Below the pieces are notes generated by a model. It searched no databases, was not told where the DNA came from, and saw only the letters and a program-made list of their open reading frames with translations. DNA of 64,000 bases. Origin: Bosea sp. 685 (GTDB lineage Bacteria; Pseudomonadota; Alphaproteobacteria; Rhizobiales; Beijerinckiaceae). The position numbers and the translations under genes are program-made. Below are positions 16,595 to 25,455 of this stretch, one piece after another. The stretch is from the NCBI RefSeq assembly GCF_031884435.1, contig NZ_CP134779.1:3162001-3226000 (forward strand), in the 5' to 3' direction. How positions within the stretch are numbered: the first letter of the stretch is position 1; the number at the start of each line of letters is the position of its first letter.

Positions 16595-17679
16595 GCCCGC
16601 TCCTCGAGATCGCGATCGAACACCATCTGGGCCAGTTCAAGCTCGACGCCGACTTCACCTCCAATGGGCGCCTGACGGCGCTGTTCGGACGGTCGGGCTC
16701 CGGCAAGACCTCGCTCGTCAACGTCATCGGCGGCCTCATCCGCCCGGCGCGCGGGCGCGTCCTCGTCGATGGTGAGGTGCTGGTCGATACCAAGCACGGC
16801 GTGTTCGTGCCCAAGCACCGAAGGCGGATCGGTTATGTCTTCCAGGAGGCGCGGCTCTTCCCCCATCTGACGGTGCGCCAGAACCTGCTGTTCGGGCGCT
16901 GGTTCGCGCCGCGCGAAGGGCGCGACAGCATCGCCTTTGAGACCGTGCTGGACCTGCTCGGGATCGGCCACCTGCTCGAACGCAGGCCGGCCGGCCTGTC
17001 GGGCGGCGAGAAGCAGCGCATCGCGATCGGCCGCGCCTTGCTGGCCAACCCCCGTCTCCTCTTGATGGACGAGCCGCTGGCCTCGCTCGACGAGGCCCGC
17101 AAGGCGGAAGTCCTGCCCTATATCGAGCGGCTGCGCGACGAGATCGGTATCCCCATCGTCTATGTCTCGCATTCTGTCGCGGAAGTGGCGCGGCTGGCGA
17201 CGACGCTGGTCGTGGTCGATCAGGGCGCCGTCAAGGCCTGCGGCCCGACGGCGGAGGTGATGTCGCGATTGGACGTCGCCGGCTTGTCGGGTGCGGCCGA
17301 GGCCGGCTCCATCCTGGAAGCGGAGATCGTCGGTCACGATACCGAGTACCATCTGACCAGCCTGAGAACTCGGGCCGGCCTGTTGCAGGTTTCGCGCAGC
17401 GCCTTGCCGATCGGCGGGCATGTCCGGGTTCGCATTCTCGCCAGCGACGTCCTGATCAGCCTGACGCTGCCGACCGGCGTGAGCGCGCTCAACATCCTGC
17501 CGGGCACGATCGCCGAAATCGGTGGCAGGCGCGGAGGCGCTGCAATCGAGCTGGTCATCGACTGCAATGGCGAGAGCCTGCTGGCGCGCCTGACTGCGAA
17601 ATCCGTGGCGGCCCTGGCGCTGAGGCAAGGCAGTCAGGTCTATGCGGTGATCAAGAGCGTTTCTGTCGAGACGAGTTGA
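16591..17679 (+). CDS. modC: Molybdate ABC transporter ATP-binding protein ModC
   Basis: A 362-residue ATPase. Walker A is GRSGSGKTS (about residues 31-39), the Q-loop follows in GYVFQEARLFPHL, the signature is LSGGEKQR, Walker B is LLLMDEPLASLD, and the switch His is in VSHSVAEV. The C-terminal third ends in a TOBE domain (GVSALNILPGTIAEI ... GSQVYAVIKSVSVE) that can bind molybdate for trans-inhibition. The ATG at 16591 overlaps the modB stop. This completes a canonical modABC operon. Confidence 0.95.
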   Translation: MSPLLEIAIEHHLGQFKLDADFTSNGRLTALFGRSGSGKTSLVNVIGGLIRPARGRVLVDGEVLVDTKHGVFVPKHRRRIGYVFQEARLFPHLTVRQNLLFGRWFAPREGRDSIAFETVLDLLGIGHLLERRPAGLSGGEKQRIAIGRALLANPRLLLMDEPLASLDEARKAEVLPYIERLRDEIGIPIVYVSHSVAEVARLATTLVVVDQGAVKACGPTAEVMSRLDVAGLSGAAEAGSILEAEIVGHDTEYHLTSLRTRAGLLQVSRSALPIGGHVRVRILASDVLISLTLPTGVSALNILPGTIAEIGGRRGGAAIELVIDCNGESLLARLTAKSVAALALRQGSQVYAVIKSVSVETS

Positions 17680-17844
17680 GGCTCTGCCCCGCCGCGAAGC
17701 ATCTGGCGCAGCCCGGGCTATGTTCACGGCGATATAGGGCTAGCCTCCTTCCTGAATGACGGAGTCGGCGCGGTTCGATCGGAAGCTGTCGGTGCGGTCC
17801 GGCAAAAACCTGTTTAGAACGGGTGGAAGCAACAGGACGCCAAC

Positions 17845-18219
17845 ATGCCCGAAACCGCCCGGCAAAAACCCTCCGCCCTGATCAGTATCAGGATCGACCT
17901 CGTGCCGATCGGCCGGCTCGGGCCGGGCAAGGTCGAGCTCTTGGAGGCGATCGAGGCATCGGGTTCGATCTCGGGCGCCGGACGCGCCATGGCGATGTCC
18001 TATCGCCGGGCCTGGCTGCTGGTGGACAATCTCAACCGGATGTTTCGCCAGCCGCTCGTCGAGGCCGCGCCCGGCGGCGCCAAGGGCGGCGGTGCGCATC
18101 TGACGCCGATGGGCCGCGAGATCGTGGCGCATTACCGGGCCATCGAAAGCAAGGCCATGAAGGCGGCCGCCCTGCATATCGACGCCCTTCGGGATGCGGC
18201 AGCCGAGCCGACCTCCTGA
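17845..18219 (+). CDS. modE: ModE-type HTH regulator lacking molybdate-binding domains
   Basis: A 124-residue protein with only the ModE/LysR-like winged-helix domain: LGPGKVELLEAIEASGSISGAGRAMAMSYRRAWLLVDNLN, then the wing region and GREIVAHYRAIES. Full-length ModE has two C-terminal TOBE domains that bind molybdate; these are absent here. It lies between modC and a molybdenum-enzyme gene, on the same strand, 165 bases after modC. It probably controls modABC and perhaps the enzyme. How molybdate would be sensed is unclear; the nearby single-domain molbindin is a candidate partner. Confidence 0.85.
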   Translation: MPETARQKPSALISIRIDLVPIGRLGPGKVELLEAIEASGSISGAGRAMAMSYRRAWLLVDNLNRMFRQPLVEAAPGGAKGGGAHLTPMGREIVAHYRAIESKAMKAAALHIDALRDAAAEPTS

Positions 18220-18336
18220 TGTCCGCATTGGCTGTAGAGCCGGTCCCTCGGCTGGCCGGGTGGCAAAGCCGTTGCATCCAGCCCCACAGGGGCCGTGACA
18301 TGGCCACGCATGACGTAGAGGCGAGAACGTACCGAT

Positions 18337-20694
18337 ATGAATGACGGCCTGATCGCCTCGGACACCATGCGCATGGTTCCCGCGCCCGATGACCCGCGCT
18401 CGTTGCGGCGGCGCGAGGATCAGCGCTTTCTCACCGGCACGGGCCGTTATCTCGACGATCATCCCGTTCCGGGCGAACTCTTCGCCGCCATGGTGCGCTC
18501 GCCCCATGCCCATGCCCGCATCCTCTCGATCGATAGCGCGGCAGCCGCCGAGATGCCCGGCGTGCGGGGCATCTACACCGCCGGTGATCTCGATGGGCTT
18601 CACCCCCTGCCCTGCTACATCGTGGTCAAGACCGTCGATCCGTTGATCGTGCCACCGCGTTTTCCATTGGCGCGCGAGCGGGTGCGCCATGTCGGCGACC
18701 TCGTCGCCTTCGTCGTCGCCGAGAGCCGCGAGGCAGCGCGCGACGCCTGCGAGCAGGTCGTCGTCGATTACGACATCCTGCCCTCGGTGACGGAACTGCG
18801 CAGCGCGCTGGACCCGCAGGCCGCGCAGATCTGGCCGGAAGCGCCGGGCAACCTGGCCTTCCGCTTCGAGCGCGGCGACAGGGAGGCGGTCGCGAAAGCC
18901 TTTGCGAGCGCCGCCCATGTTGCCTCCTGCGACCTCGTCAACAACCGCATCGTGGCGGCCGCCATGGAGCCGCGCATCGCACTCGGCCGCTTCGATCCGG
19001 CGAGCGGGGTCTACAGCCTGGCGATCAGCGGCGCCTCGGTGCACGCCATCCGCCGCGAGCTGGCCGAGGGCGTCTTCGGCCTGCCGCTCGACAGGATCGA
19101 GGTCTCCTGCCCCGATGTCGGCGGTGGCTTCGGCATGAAGAACGTCACCTATCCCGAATATGCCCTGGTGCTGTGGGCGGCGCGCAAGCTCGCGCGGCCG
19201 GTGCACTGGACCGCCGACCGCCTCGACGAATTCACCAGCGGCGTGCATGGCCGCGACAACCTCACCAAGGCGCGGCTGGCGCTCGACGCCAAGGGCCATT
19301 TCCTGGCGCTGGCGGTCGAGACGCTCGGCAATCTCGGCGCCTATGTCTCCTCGCTCGGCCCGGGAAGCTCGACCAACGCGCCCTCGACCGCGATGGGCGG
19401 GCTCTATGACATCCCCGCCATGACGATGGATGTGCGCGGCGTCTTCACCAACACAGTGCCGATCGACGCCTACCGCGGCGCCGGCAAGCCGGAGGCCAAC
19501 TACCTGCTGGAGCGCCTGATCGATACAGCCGCGCACCAGCTCGCGATCGATCCGGCGGAACTGCGCCGGCGCAATTTCATCCGGCGCTTTCCCCATCGCA
19601 GCGCCTTCGGCAGCGTGATCGACTGCGGCACGTTCACCGAGAATCTCGACCGGGTTCTGGCCGCGGCCGACCGCGCCGGCTTCGCCAAGCGCAAGCGCGA
19701 GGCGAAGAAGCGCGGCAAGCTGCGCGGCTTCGGCATCGGCTGCTTTCTGGAGACGTCGCGCGGCCAGCCCAATGAAGAGGCCTGGCTGAGCGTGCGGCGC
19801 GACGGGGCGATCGACATGGCGGTCGGCACGCAATCCAACGGCCAGGGCCATGAGACCAGCTTCGCGCAGGTCGCAGCGCAGCGGCTGGGATTGCCCGTCG
19901 AAACCTTCCGGCTGGTGCAGGGCGACACGGCCCTGGTGCCGCGCGGCGGCGGCCATGGCGGGGCGCGCTCCCTGCATCTGGGCGGGACGGCGCTGCTGAT
20001 GGCTGCCGACGATCTGGTCGCCAGGGCGCTCCCCGTCGCGGCGCAATTGCTGCAGGTCGGGGCGGGCGAACTGGCCTTCGGCGATGGTCGCTTTCGCACC
20101 GTTGCAGGGGCCGACGGCCTGGCGAAGGAGATCGATCTCTTCACCGTTGCCCGGCATGTCGCGGAGAGCACCGGCGCGGCCTTGAGCAGCCATGGCGACA
20201 ATATCTGCGACGTCATCACCTTTCCCAACGGCGCGCAGGTCGCCGAGGTCGAGATCGATCCGCAAACGGGAGCCGTGTCGCTGGAGCGCTATGTCGCCGT
20301 CGACGACTACGGCCGGCTGGTCAATCCGCTGCTGACGGAAGCCCAAGTCCATGGCGGGCTCGCGCAAGGCATCGGGCAGGCCTTGCTCGAAGAGGCGCTC
20401 TACGATCCCGATTCAGGCCAGCTGCTCAGCGCGACCTTCATGGATTACGCCATGCCGCGCGCCGACGACATTCCGTTCTTCGATCTGGAGATGGTCGAGG
20501 TGCCGACGAAAGCCAATCCGCTGGGTGCGAAAGGCTCGGGCCAGGCCGGCTGCATCGGCGCGCCCCAGACGGTGATGAACGCTGTCCTCGACGCGTTGCG
20601 CCCGCTCGGCGTGACGCATCTCGACATGCCGGCGACCCCTGCCCGCGTCTGGCGGGCGATCAGGGATGCGCAGGCGGCGGCCGGAAAGTCTTAG
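18337..20694 (+). CDS. Xanthine dehydrogenase/aldehyde oxidase family molybdopterin-binding subunit
   Basis: A 785-residue molybdenum large subunit of the CoxL/XdhB type. The N-terminal a/b hammerhead domain (RREDQRFLTGTGRYLDD) is followed by the Moco-binding core with VGGGFGMKN, the AYRGAG loop at residues 378-383 (form II / aldehyde-oxidase-like, not the AYxCSFR of CO dehydrogenase) and GQGHETSFAQVAA. The position of the universal catalytic Glu (normally KGxGExG) reads GAKGSGQAG, with Gln736 instead. No FAD-binding or 2Fe-2S subunit genes are next to it, so electron partners must be elsewhere. Its place directly after mod genes fits a molybdenum enzyme. Substrate unknown. Confidence 0.88.
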   Translation: MNDGLIASDTMRMVPAPDDPRSLRRREDQRFLTGTGRYLDDHPVPGELFAAMVRSPHAHARILSIDSAAAAEMPGVRGIYTAGDLDGLHPLPCYIVVKTVDPLIVPPRFPLARERVRHVGDLVAFVVAESREAARDACEQVVVDYDILPSVTELRSALDPQAAQIWPEAPGNLAFRFERGDREAVAKAFASAAHVASCDLVNNRIVAAAMEPRIALGRFDPASGVYSLAISGASVHAIRRELAEGVFGLPLDRIEVSCPDVGGGFGMKNVTYPEYALVLWAARKLARPVHWTADRLDEFTSGVHGRDNLTKARLALDAKGHFLALAVETLGNLGAYVSSLGPGSSTNAPSTAMGGLYDIPAMTMDVRGVFTNTVPIDAYRGAGKPEANYLLERLIDTAAHQLAIDPAELRRRNFIRRFPHRSAFGSVIDCGTFTENLDRVLAAADRAGFAKRKREAKKRGKLRGFGIGCFLETSRGQPNEEAWLSVRRDGAIDMAVGTQSNGQGHETSFAQVAAQRLGLPVETFRLVQGDTALVPRGGGHGGARSLHLGGTALLMAADDLVARALPVAAQLLQVGAGELAFGDGRFRTVAGADGLAKEIDLFTVARHVAESTGAALSSHGDNICDVITFPNGAQVAEVEIDPQTGAVSLERYVAVDDYGRLVNPLLTEAQVHGGLAQGIGQALLEEALYDPDSGQLLSATFMDYAMPRADDIPFFDLEMVEVPTKANPLGAKGSGQAGCIGAPQTVMNAVLDALRPLGVTHLDMPATPARVWRAIRDAQAAAGKS

Positions 20695-20730
20695 AAACGG
20701 CCCCCTGCGACAGAACCGAGACGATATACG

Positions 20731-21497
20731 CTAAGCCATCACCAGCCCGCCATCGACATGGAGCGTCTGCCCGGTGACGAAGCCGCTCCAGTCCGAGGCG
20801 AGGAAGAGGACGGGGCCGGTGATGTCCTCGGGCGTCGCGATCCGGCGCAGGGGCGTCTGGGCGATAAGGGCCTCCCGCACCTCCTCCTTGGTCGCGCGGC
20901 TGGCATCGGTCGGATAGACCAGTCCGGGCGCGACGCAATTGACCCGGATTCCCAAGGGGCCGAGCTCGGCGGCAAGGGTGCGGCTGAAGCCGATCAGAGC
21001 CGATTTCGCCGTGGTGTAGTCGTGATAGGGAATGCTCGGGCGCGCAACGAGGTCGCTCGTCATGTTGACGATGCTGCCTTTCAGTCGCTGCTTCATCAAG
21101 GGCAGCACGGCCTGGCAGATGTTGTAGGTCGCCTTCAGCGCGCCATCGAATTGCGTCTGATAGGCCGACCAGGGCGTATCCCAGAAGCGCGCCCGGTCGT
21201 CGGGATCGAAGATATAGGGCGCGAAAGCGTTGTTGACGACGGCGTCGATCTTGCCGACCTCGTCAGCGATGCGCGCCATCATCGCCTCGACCTGCGCTTG
21301 CGAAGTCACATCGGCTGCGATCGCCAGGGCCTGCCCGCCCAATGCCCGGCAGGCTTCGACGACCTGCAGCGCCGCTGCCTCATTGCTGAGATAGTTGACG
21401 ACGACGAGCCCCCCTCGGCGGCGAAGGCTTTTGCCAGCGCAGCCCCGATGCCCCGGCTCGCGCCCGTGACGATGATGCTCCTGTCGCGGAAATTCAT
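20731..21497 (-). pseudogene. Short-chain dehydrogenase/reductase with a single-base frameshift
   Basis: The N-terminal third (ATG at 21495-21497) reads MNFRDRSIIVTGASRGIGAALAKAFAAEGG, the Rossmann TGxxxGIG motif. The rest continues in another frame from about 21410 and contains NNAFAP, the active-site YxxxK in YHDYTTAKSAL, and a normal C-terminus FVTGQTLHVDGGLVMA. Adding one base to the run of six C at 21409-21414 (six G on the coding strand) restores a complete SDR of about 255 residues with the expected GGLVVVNYLSNEA junction. It is the last gene of the TPP-riboswitch operon, ten bases after the binding-protein gene. The break may be a true mutation, slippage-prone switching or a sequencing error. 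The predicted role is NAD(P)-dependent aldehyde/alcohol interconversion. Confidence 0.85.
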
Positions 21498-21507
21498 GAT
21501 GCGCGCC

Positions 21508-22491
21508 CTATGGGATCAGGTCGGATTTGACGACCTGCCCGATATCGATCGGCCTGGCGATCAGGCCGAGCTGCCTGAAGGTATCGGCCCCCTTCTGCAT
21601 CGGCTCGGGGTCGAAATGGCCCAGCCCCTTGCCGTCGGTGGTCGGCGAGACGGTGGAGAGGTTGCGCAGCTTGATGATCTCCAGGTTGAGCGCCTCGTCG
21701 CGGCCGTTGATGGCGCGGGTGACGGCGATCTTGGCAGCCTCCTCGGGCTTGGCGATCATCCAGGCGGCGCTGTCGCGATAGGCGGCGAGGAAGCGCTTCA
21801 GCAGCGGCTTCTTCGCCTCATACGTCGCCTGCGTCACCACGAAGATGTCGCTGGGCAGGTTGAGATGGTCCTTGACCTCGATGACGTCGACCTCGGGCAG
21901 GCCCTTCATCCGGCCGACCAGCAGGCCGGTATCGGTCGCGGCGGTGGCGTCGACCTGCCCCTGGATCAGCGGCGCGAAGTTCAAAAGGCCCGTGACTTCG
22001 ATGGTGACGTCGCTCTCGGTCAGGCCGACCTGCTGCAGCAGCACTTGCAGGTTCTGGCGCGTGCCGCTCGACAGGCTGTAGACGCCGATGTGCTTGCCCT
22101 TCAGATCCGCAGGCCCCTTGATGCCGGCGCTCTTGGGCGCGACCACGTTGAAGACGTTCTGCGGATAGATGTTGTAGATCGCCACCAGCTTCTCGCCCTT
22201 GTCGAGGGCGAGATAGAGCGATGCCGGATCGGTGAAGGCGATGTCGGCCTTGCCGGTCAGCATGGTCTGGATGGCGGAGCCACCGCCCGTGCCCGGGACA
22301 TAGTCCAGTGCGATCCCTTTCGCCTTGAAGAAACCCTTGTCGGGTTCGGCAAGCAGGTTGGTGATCTCGCTGATCGGCTGGCTCCAGCCGGCGACGGTGA
22401 CCGTGTCCAGGGTTTGCGCCCGGCTGGCACAGCCCAGCAAGGCTGTGAAAGCCAACGCCAGGGCGATGCTGCGGCGAGATGGGCTGAACAT
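21508..22491 (-). CDS. ABC transporter substrate-binding protein, NMT1/THI5-like
   Basis: A 327-residue periplasmic binding protein of the NMT1/THI5/SsuA class. The signal region LALAFTALLGCASRAQ has a possible lipobox Cys, or signal peptidase I cleavage after AQ. Typical family segments are KGFFKAKGIALDYVPGTGGGSAIQTMLTGKADIAF, AIYNIYPQNVFNVV and DLKGKHIGVYSLSSGTRQNLQVLL. This class includes ThiY-type proteins that bind pyrimidine precursors of thiamine, as well as sulfonate and nitrate binders. The upstream TPP riboswitch favours a thiamine-related ligand. It is three bases from the permease gene. Confidence 0.88.
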   Translation of the reverse strand: MFSPSRRSIALALAFTALLGCASRAQTLDTVTVAGWSQPISEITNLLAEPDKGFFKAKGIALDYVPGTGGGSAIQTMLTGKADIAFTDPASLYLALDKGEKLVAIYNIYPQNVFNVVAPKSAGIKGPADLKGKHIGVYSLSSGTRQNLQVLLQQVGLTESDVTIEVTGLLNFAPLIQGQVDATAATDTGLLVGRMKGLPEVDVIEVKDHLNLPSDIFVVTQATYEAKKPLLKRFLAAYRDSAAWMIAKPEEAAKIAVTRAINGRDEALNLEIIKLRNLSTVSPTTDGKGLGHFDPEPMQKGADTFRQLGLIARPIDIGQVVKSDLIP

Positions 22492-22494
22492 GGA

Positions 22495-23244
22495 CTATCC
22501 TTTCAGATGATGGCGAAGCAGCAGGCTCTCGAGCCAGATCGCGGCCTGGTAGAACAGCATGCCCATGAGCGTGATCACGATGAAGAGTGCGAACATCAGG
22601 CTCGAATCCATCACGCTCTGGGCGGCGATGATGGACGCGCCGAGCCCCGCCCTGCCGCCGATGAACTCGCCGACGACCGCACCGACCAGCGCCAGCACGA
22701 CAGCGACGCGGACGCCCGCCATGATCACCGGCAAGGCGCTCGGCAGCTTCAGGCGCAGCAAGGTCTGGAGACGCGTCGCGCCCAGCATGCGGAACAGCTC
22801 GCGGCGCGCCGGATCGACCTGGCTCAGCCCGGTCATGGTGTTCTCCATCAGCGGGAAGAAGCAGATCAAGGCGGTGATCACGACCGTCGAGGTCATGCCG
22901 AAACCGAACCAGATGATGAAGAGCGGGCCGAGCGCGAGCTTGGGAACGACCTGGCTGGCAACGATATAGGGATGCAGCAGGCGGCGCAGGAACCCGACCT
23001 CGGCCAGTACGACCCCGGCCGCGAGCCCGACCGCGCAGCCCAAGGCGAGGCCAAGCGCCATTTCGGTCGCCGTGATCCGCAGATGCGGCAGCAGGCGCCC
23101 GCTGGCGATCTCGCTCCACAGCGTCGCCAGCACGACTGAGGGCGGCGGCACGATCAGCGCCGGCACGCCGGCAAACCGGCAATAGAGCTCCCAGCCGGCG
23201 AGCAGGACCAGCAGCAGCAAGGCCGAGGACAGGCGCGCGATCAT
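22495..23244 (-). CDS. ABC transporter permease (SsuC/ThiX-like)
   Basis: A 249-residue, six-helix inner-membrane permease of the SsuC/TauC/ThiX type. The EAA-like cytoplasmic loop is FRMLGATRLQTLLRLKLPSALPVIMAGVRVAVVLALVGAVVGEF. It overlaps the ATPase gene by four bases (ATG within the preceding stop) and precedes the binding protein by three bases. It is part of the six-gene operon behind the TPP riboswitch and forms the channel of the predicted thiamine-precursor importer. Confidence 0.9.
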   Translation of the reverse strand: MIARLSSALLLLVLLAGWELYCRFAGVPALIVPPPSVVLATLWSEIASGRLLPHLRITATEMALGLALGCAVGLAAGVVLAEVGFLRRLLHPYIVASQVVPKLALGPLFIIWFGFGMTSTVVITALICFFPLMENTMTGLSQVDPARRELFRMLGATRLQTLLRLKLPSALPVIMAGVRVAVVLALVGAVVGEFIGGRAGLGASIIAAQSVMDSSLMFALFIVITLMGMLFYQAAIWLESLLLRHHLKG

Positions 23245-24005
23245 GGCGCCAGATCCATCGCCTGCCGCAACTCGCGGCAGAGCGCGTTGAAGGCCTGGCC
23301 GTAGCGCAATTCGCGGTGGCGCGGCCGAGGCAGGTCCACCGCGATCTGATGGTGCAGACGCCCCGCCGCCATCACCGCGACGCGGTCGGCCAGATAGACG
23401 GCCTCGGTGATGTCGTGGGTCACGAACAGCACTGTCGTTCCGTGCAGGGCGCAGAGCCTCAGGAGGTCGTCCTGCAACTCCTCGCGGGTCAGCGCGTCGA
23501 GCGCAGCAAAAGGCTCGTCGAGCAGCAGCACGGCCGGTTGGGTGACCAGCGCGCGCGCAACCGCGACGCGACTTTGCTGCCCGCCCGACAATTCGCTCGG
23601 GTAGCGCTGCGCATAGCCGTCCAGCGAAACCAGTTTCAGCAGATCGAGTGCAGCCTCCCGGTCCGCTGCGCGGGGGCGGCGCTTCAGCGAGATCGGCAAG
23701 AGCACATTGTCGAGCACGCTCGCCCAGTCCAGCAAGGTCGGGGCCTGGAAGACGAAGCCGATCTGCGGACCCGGCTCACGCAAGGCGGCGCCATCGATCC
23801 TGACGATCCCCTCGTCGGGCAGGAGCAGGCCGGCAGCGAGCTTCAGCAGGGTCGTCTTGCCGCAGCCGCTGCGCCCCACCAGGCAATGGATCGCGCCGCG
23901 CGGGATCGTCCAGTCGACATGATCGACGATCGCGGGCCAGTCGCCATAGCCGTAGCTCGCCCGGTCGATGGCGACGAAGCCTTCGCTGTGCGGCTCAATC
24001 GACAT
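23241..24005 (-). CDS. ABC transporter ATP-binding protein (SsuB/ThiZ-like)
   Basis: A 254-residue ATPase with Walker A GRSGCGKTT, signature LSGGQQSR, Walker B VLLLDEPFAALD and switch His in VTHDITEAV. The ATG at 24003-24005 overlaps the end of the LuxC-like gene by 11 bases. A start 12 codons further upstream is possible. SsuB-type ATPases also serve pyrimidine-precursor importers. It energises the permease and binding protein that follow. Confidence 0.9.
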   Translation of the reverse strand: MSIEPHSEGFVAIDRASYGYGDWPAIVDHVDWTIPRGAIHCLVGRSGCGKTTLLKLAAGLLLPDEGIVRIDGAALREPGPQIGFVFQAPTLLDWASVLDNVLLPISLKRRPRAADREAALDLLKLVSLDGYAQRYPSELSGGQQSRVAVARALVTQPAVLLLDEPFAALDALTREELQDDLLRLCALHGTTVLFVTHDITEAVYLADRVAVMAAGRLHHQIAVDLPRPRHRELRYGQAFNALCRELRQAMDLAP

Positions 24006-25455
24006 AAGGCGCGAATCCGTCCGCGGCGGCTTCCGCCGCATGCTCGATCTCGGTCATGGTGACGAGGTCGAGCAGGTTGAAGCGCCCGTCATTATGCCAG
24101 CCGGCCTCGGGCGCGGTCATCGCGCCGAGCGCGCAGATGCGCGTCACGCCGACCTGCCCGAGCAGACCAGCGAGCCGGAACAGATCATCGGGTGCCGCCG
24201 CGATCCCGGCGCTTTGGAGGAAAGCCCGGAAGGGAGCGATCAGGCTGACGACATCGTCGAGCTTGTCGACGGCGACGATGGCGAGCGTCCGGTTCAGGCC
24301 ACTGGGGGCCAGCGCCTGCGCGTCCTCGACATGGACGATGCTCCAGTCGTCGGAGGCGTCGCCCAGGAGGACGCGATTACTGCCGAAGGTGCGAAGCTCT
24401 TGTGCGCTACGCCAGGACGCGACACTGGTCGCCTCCTCGATCGAGAGCGCACGGCGCGGATGCTTGCGGGCGAAGCTCGCCAGTTCATGCGCGACATAGG
24501 CGGAAAATTCGCGCGGCGCGACGCGCCCGCCGCGCTCGACGAACAGCATCTGCGGGGAATAGCAGCCCTGCTGATCATAGCGCATCACGTCATAGGCGGC
24601 CTGCCGGGCGAGCGCGCCCGCCTTGCGCGTATCCAGCGCCGCACGCCCGACTATGCCGAAGCCGATCTTGTGGCCATGCGGCAGGTAACGGGCGGTGACG
24701 GGCGCGCGATCCCGGATCGCCTTCAGCGCATCATTGCCGCCATAGGCGACGATGGCGTCGGCCTCAGCCAGCCAGACGCGGTCGCCCGCCTCATCGCCGC
24801 CCTTCCACCAGACCACGGCGAGGCATTCGCCCAGGCGCGGATCGATCTCGGCCAGGATGCGGGCGAACCAGCCCGCCAGCAGCGGCTCGGCGGTGGCGAC
24901 CTTGCCGATGCTCCCGGCCTTGACCAGCAGGCCCGATATCAGGCTCCAGAGCGGCAGGCCTGGAACATTGCCGGCCCAGACATGCAGCAAGAGGTCCGGC
25001 CCGAACGCCTTGGCGAAACCGCCCTTCGGCCTGGGCTGGAAATCGTCGAGGATCTGCGGATCGGCGAAATCCTCAGTCAGGAAGCGCTTGAGCTGCGGCT
25101 GCCGGAAGATCTTCAGATAGCCGGTCAGGCCGAGCCGGATCATCTCGGGATCATAGCCCGTCACGATTGGCAGCAGTCTTTCGGCCTTTTGTCGCCAGGG
25201 ATCGTTTCGGTCGAGCAATCGCGCGATCGCCTGGTCGATGATCGCTGTGATCTCGGCGATGCGCAGGGTCTTGAGATAGGCGCGGGCATTGTTGCGCACG
25301 CGCGCAGCCAGGGCTGTGGCTTGCGCTTCGCTGAGCATGGGCACGCGGATCTCCGCCGCCTCGCCCCAAGCGCTGAAGTGAAGCGTCTTCCACTCCACCT
25401 CGCCGGCTGGCAAGCTAGGCAGATGCCCCGCGAACTCGGTCATCACCTCAGCCAC
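23995..25455 (-). CDS. LuxC-like acyl-CoA/acyl-protein reductase
   Basis: A 486-residue member of the LuxC (acyl-CoA reductase, ALDH-fold) family, which reduces an enzyme-bound acyl thioester to an aldehyde with NADPH. The catalytic cysteine is Cys298 in DQQGCYSPQ, the family's active-site context. The nucleotide-binding region is around LLLHVWAGNVPGLPLWSLISGLLVKAGSIGKVATAEPLLAGWFARIL, and the VAYGGNDALKAIR segment is as in LuxC. It overlaps the LuxE-like gene by eight bases, so the two are translated together, as expected for partners in a carboxylic-acid reductase. No LuxD thioesterase and no LuxAB luciferase are in the operon, so the acid comes from another source, likely the co-encoded importer. 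Confidence 0.88.
   Translation of the reverse strand: MAEVMTEFAGHLPSLPAGEVEWKTLHFSAWGEAAEIRVPMLSEAQATALAARVRNNARAYLKTLRIAEITAIIDQAIARLLDRNDPWRQKAERLLPIVTGYDPEMIRLGLTGYLKIFRQPQLKRFLTEDFADPQILDDFQPRPKGGFAKAFGPDLLLHVWAGNVPGLPLWSLISGLLVKAGSIGKVATAEPLLAGWFARILAEIDPRLGECLAVVWWKGGDEAGDRVWLAEADAIVAYGGNDALKAIRDRAPVTARYLPHGHKIGFGIVGRAALDTRKAGALARQAAYDVMRYDQQGCYSPQMLFVERGGRVAPREFSAYVAHELASFARKHPRRALSIEEATSVASWRSAQELRTFGSNRVLLGDASDDWSIVHVEDAQALAPSGLNRTLAIVAVDKLDDVVSLIAPFRAFLQSAGIAAAPDDLFRLAGLLGQVGVTRICALGAMTAPEAGWHNDGRFNLLDLVTMTEIEHAAEAAADGFAPYVD

Noticed and set aside
17740..20367. A very long open frame (875 codons) on the minus strand opposite the molybdenum-enzyme gene
   Set aside because: It is antisense to a well-supported gene, has no recognisable domain and shows the Arg/Gly/Ala/His-rich composition typical of shadow frames in GC-rich DNA.
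20758..23139. A long plus-strand open frame opposite the SDR, binding-protein and permease genes
   Set aside because: The composition is shadow-like and the opposite strand carries three recognisable genes of the thiamine operon.
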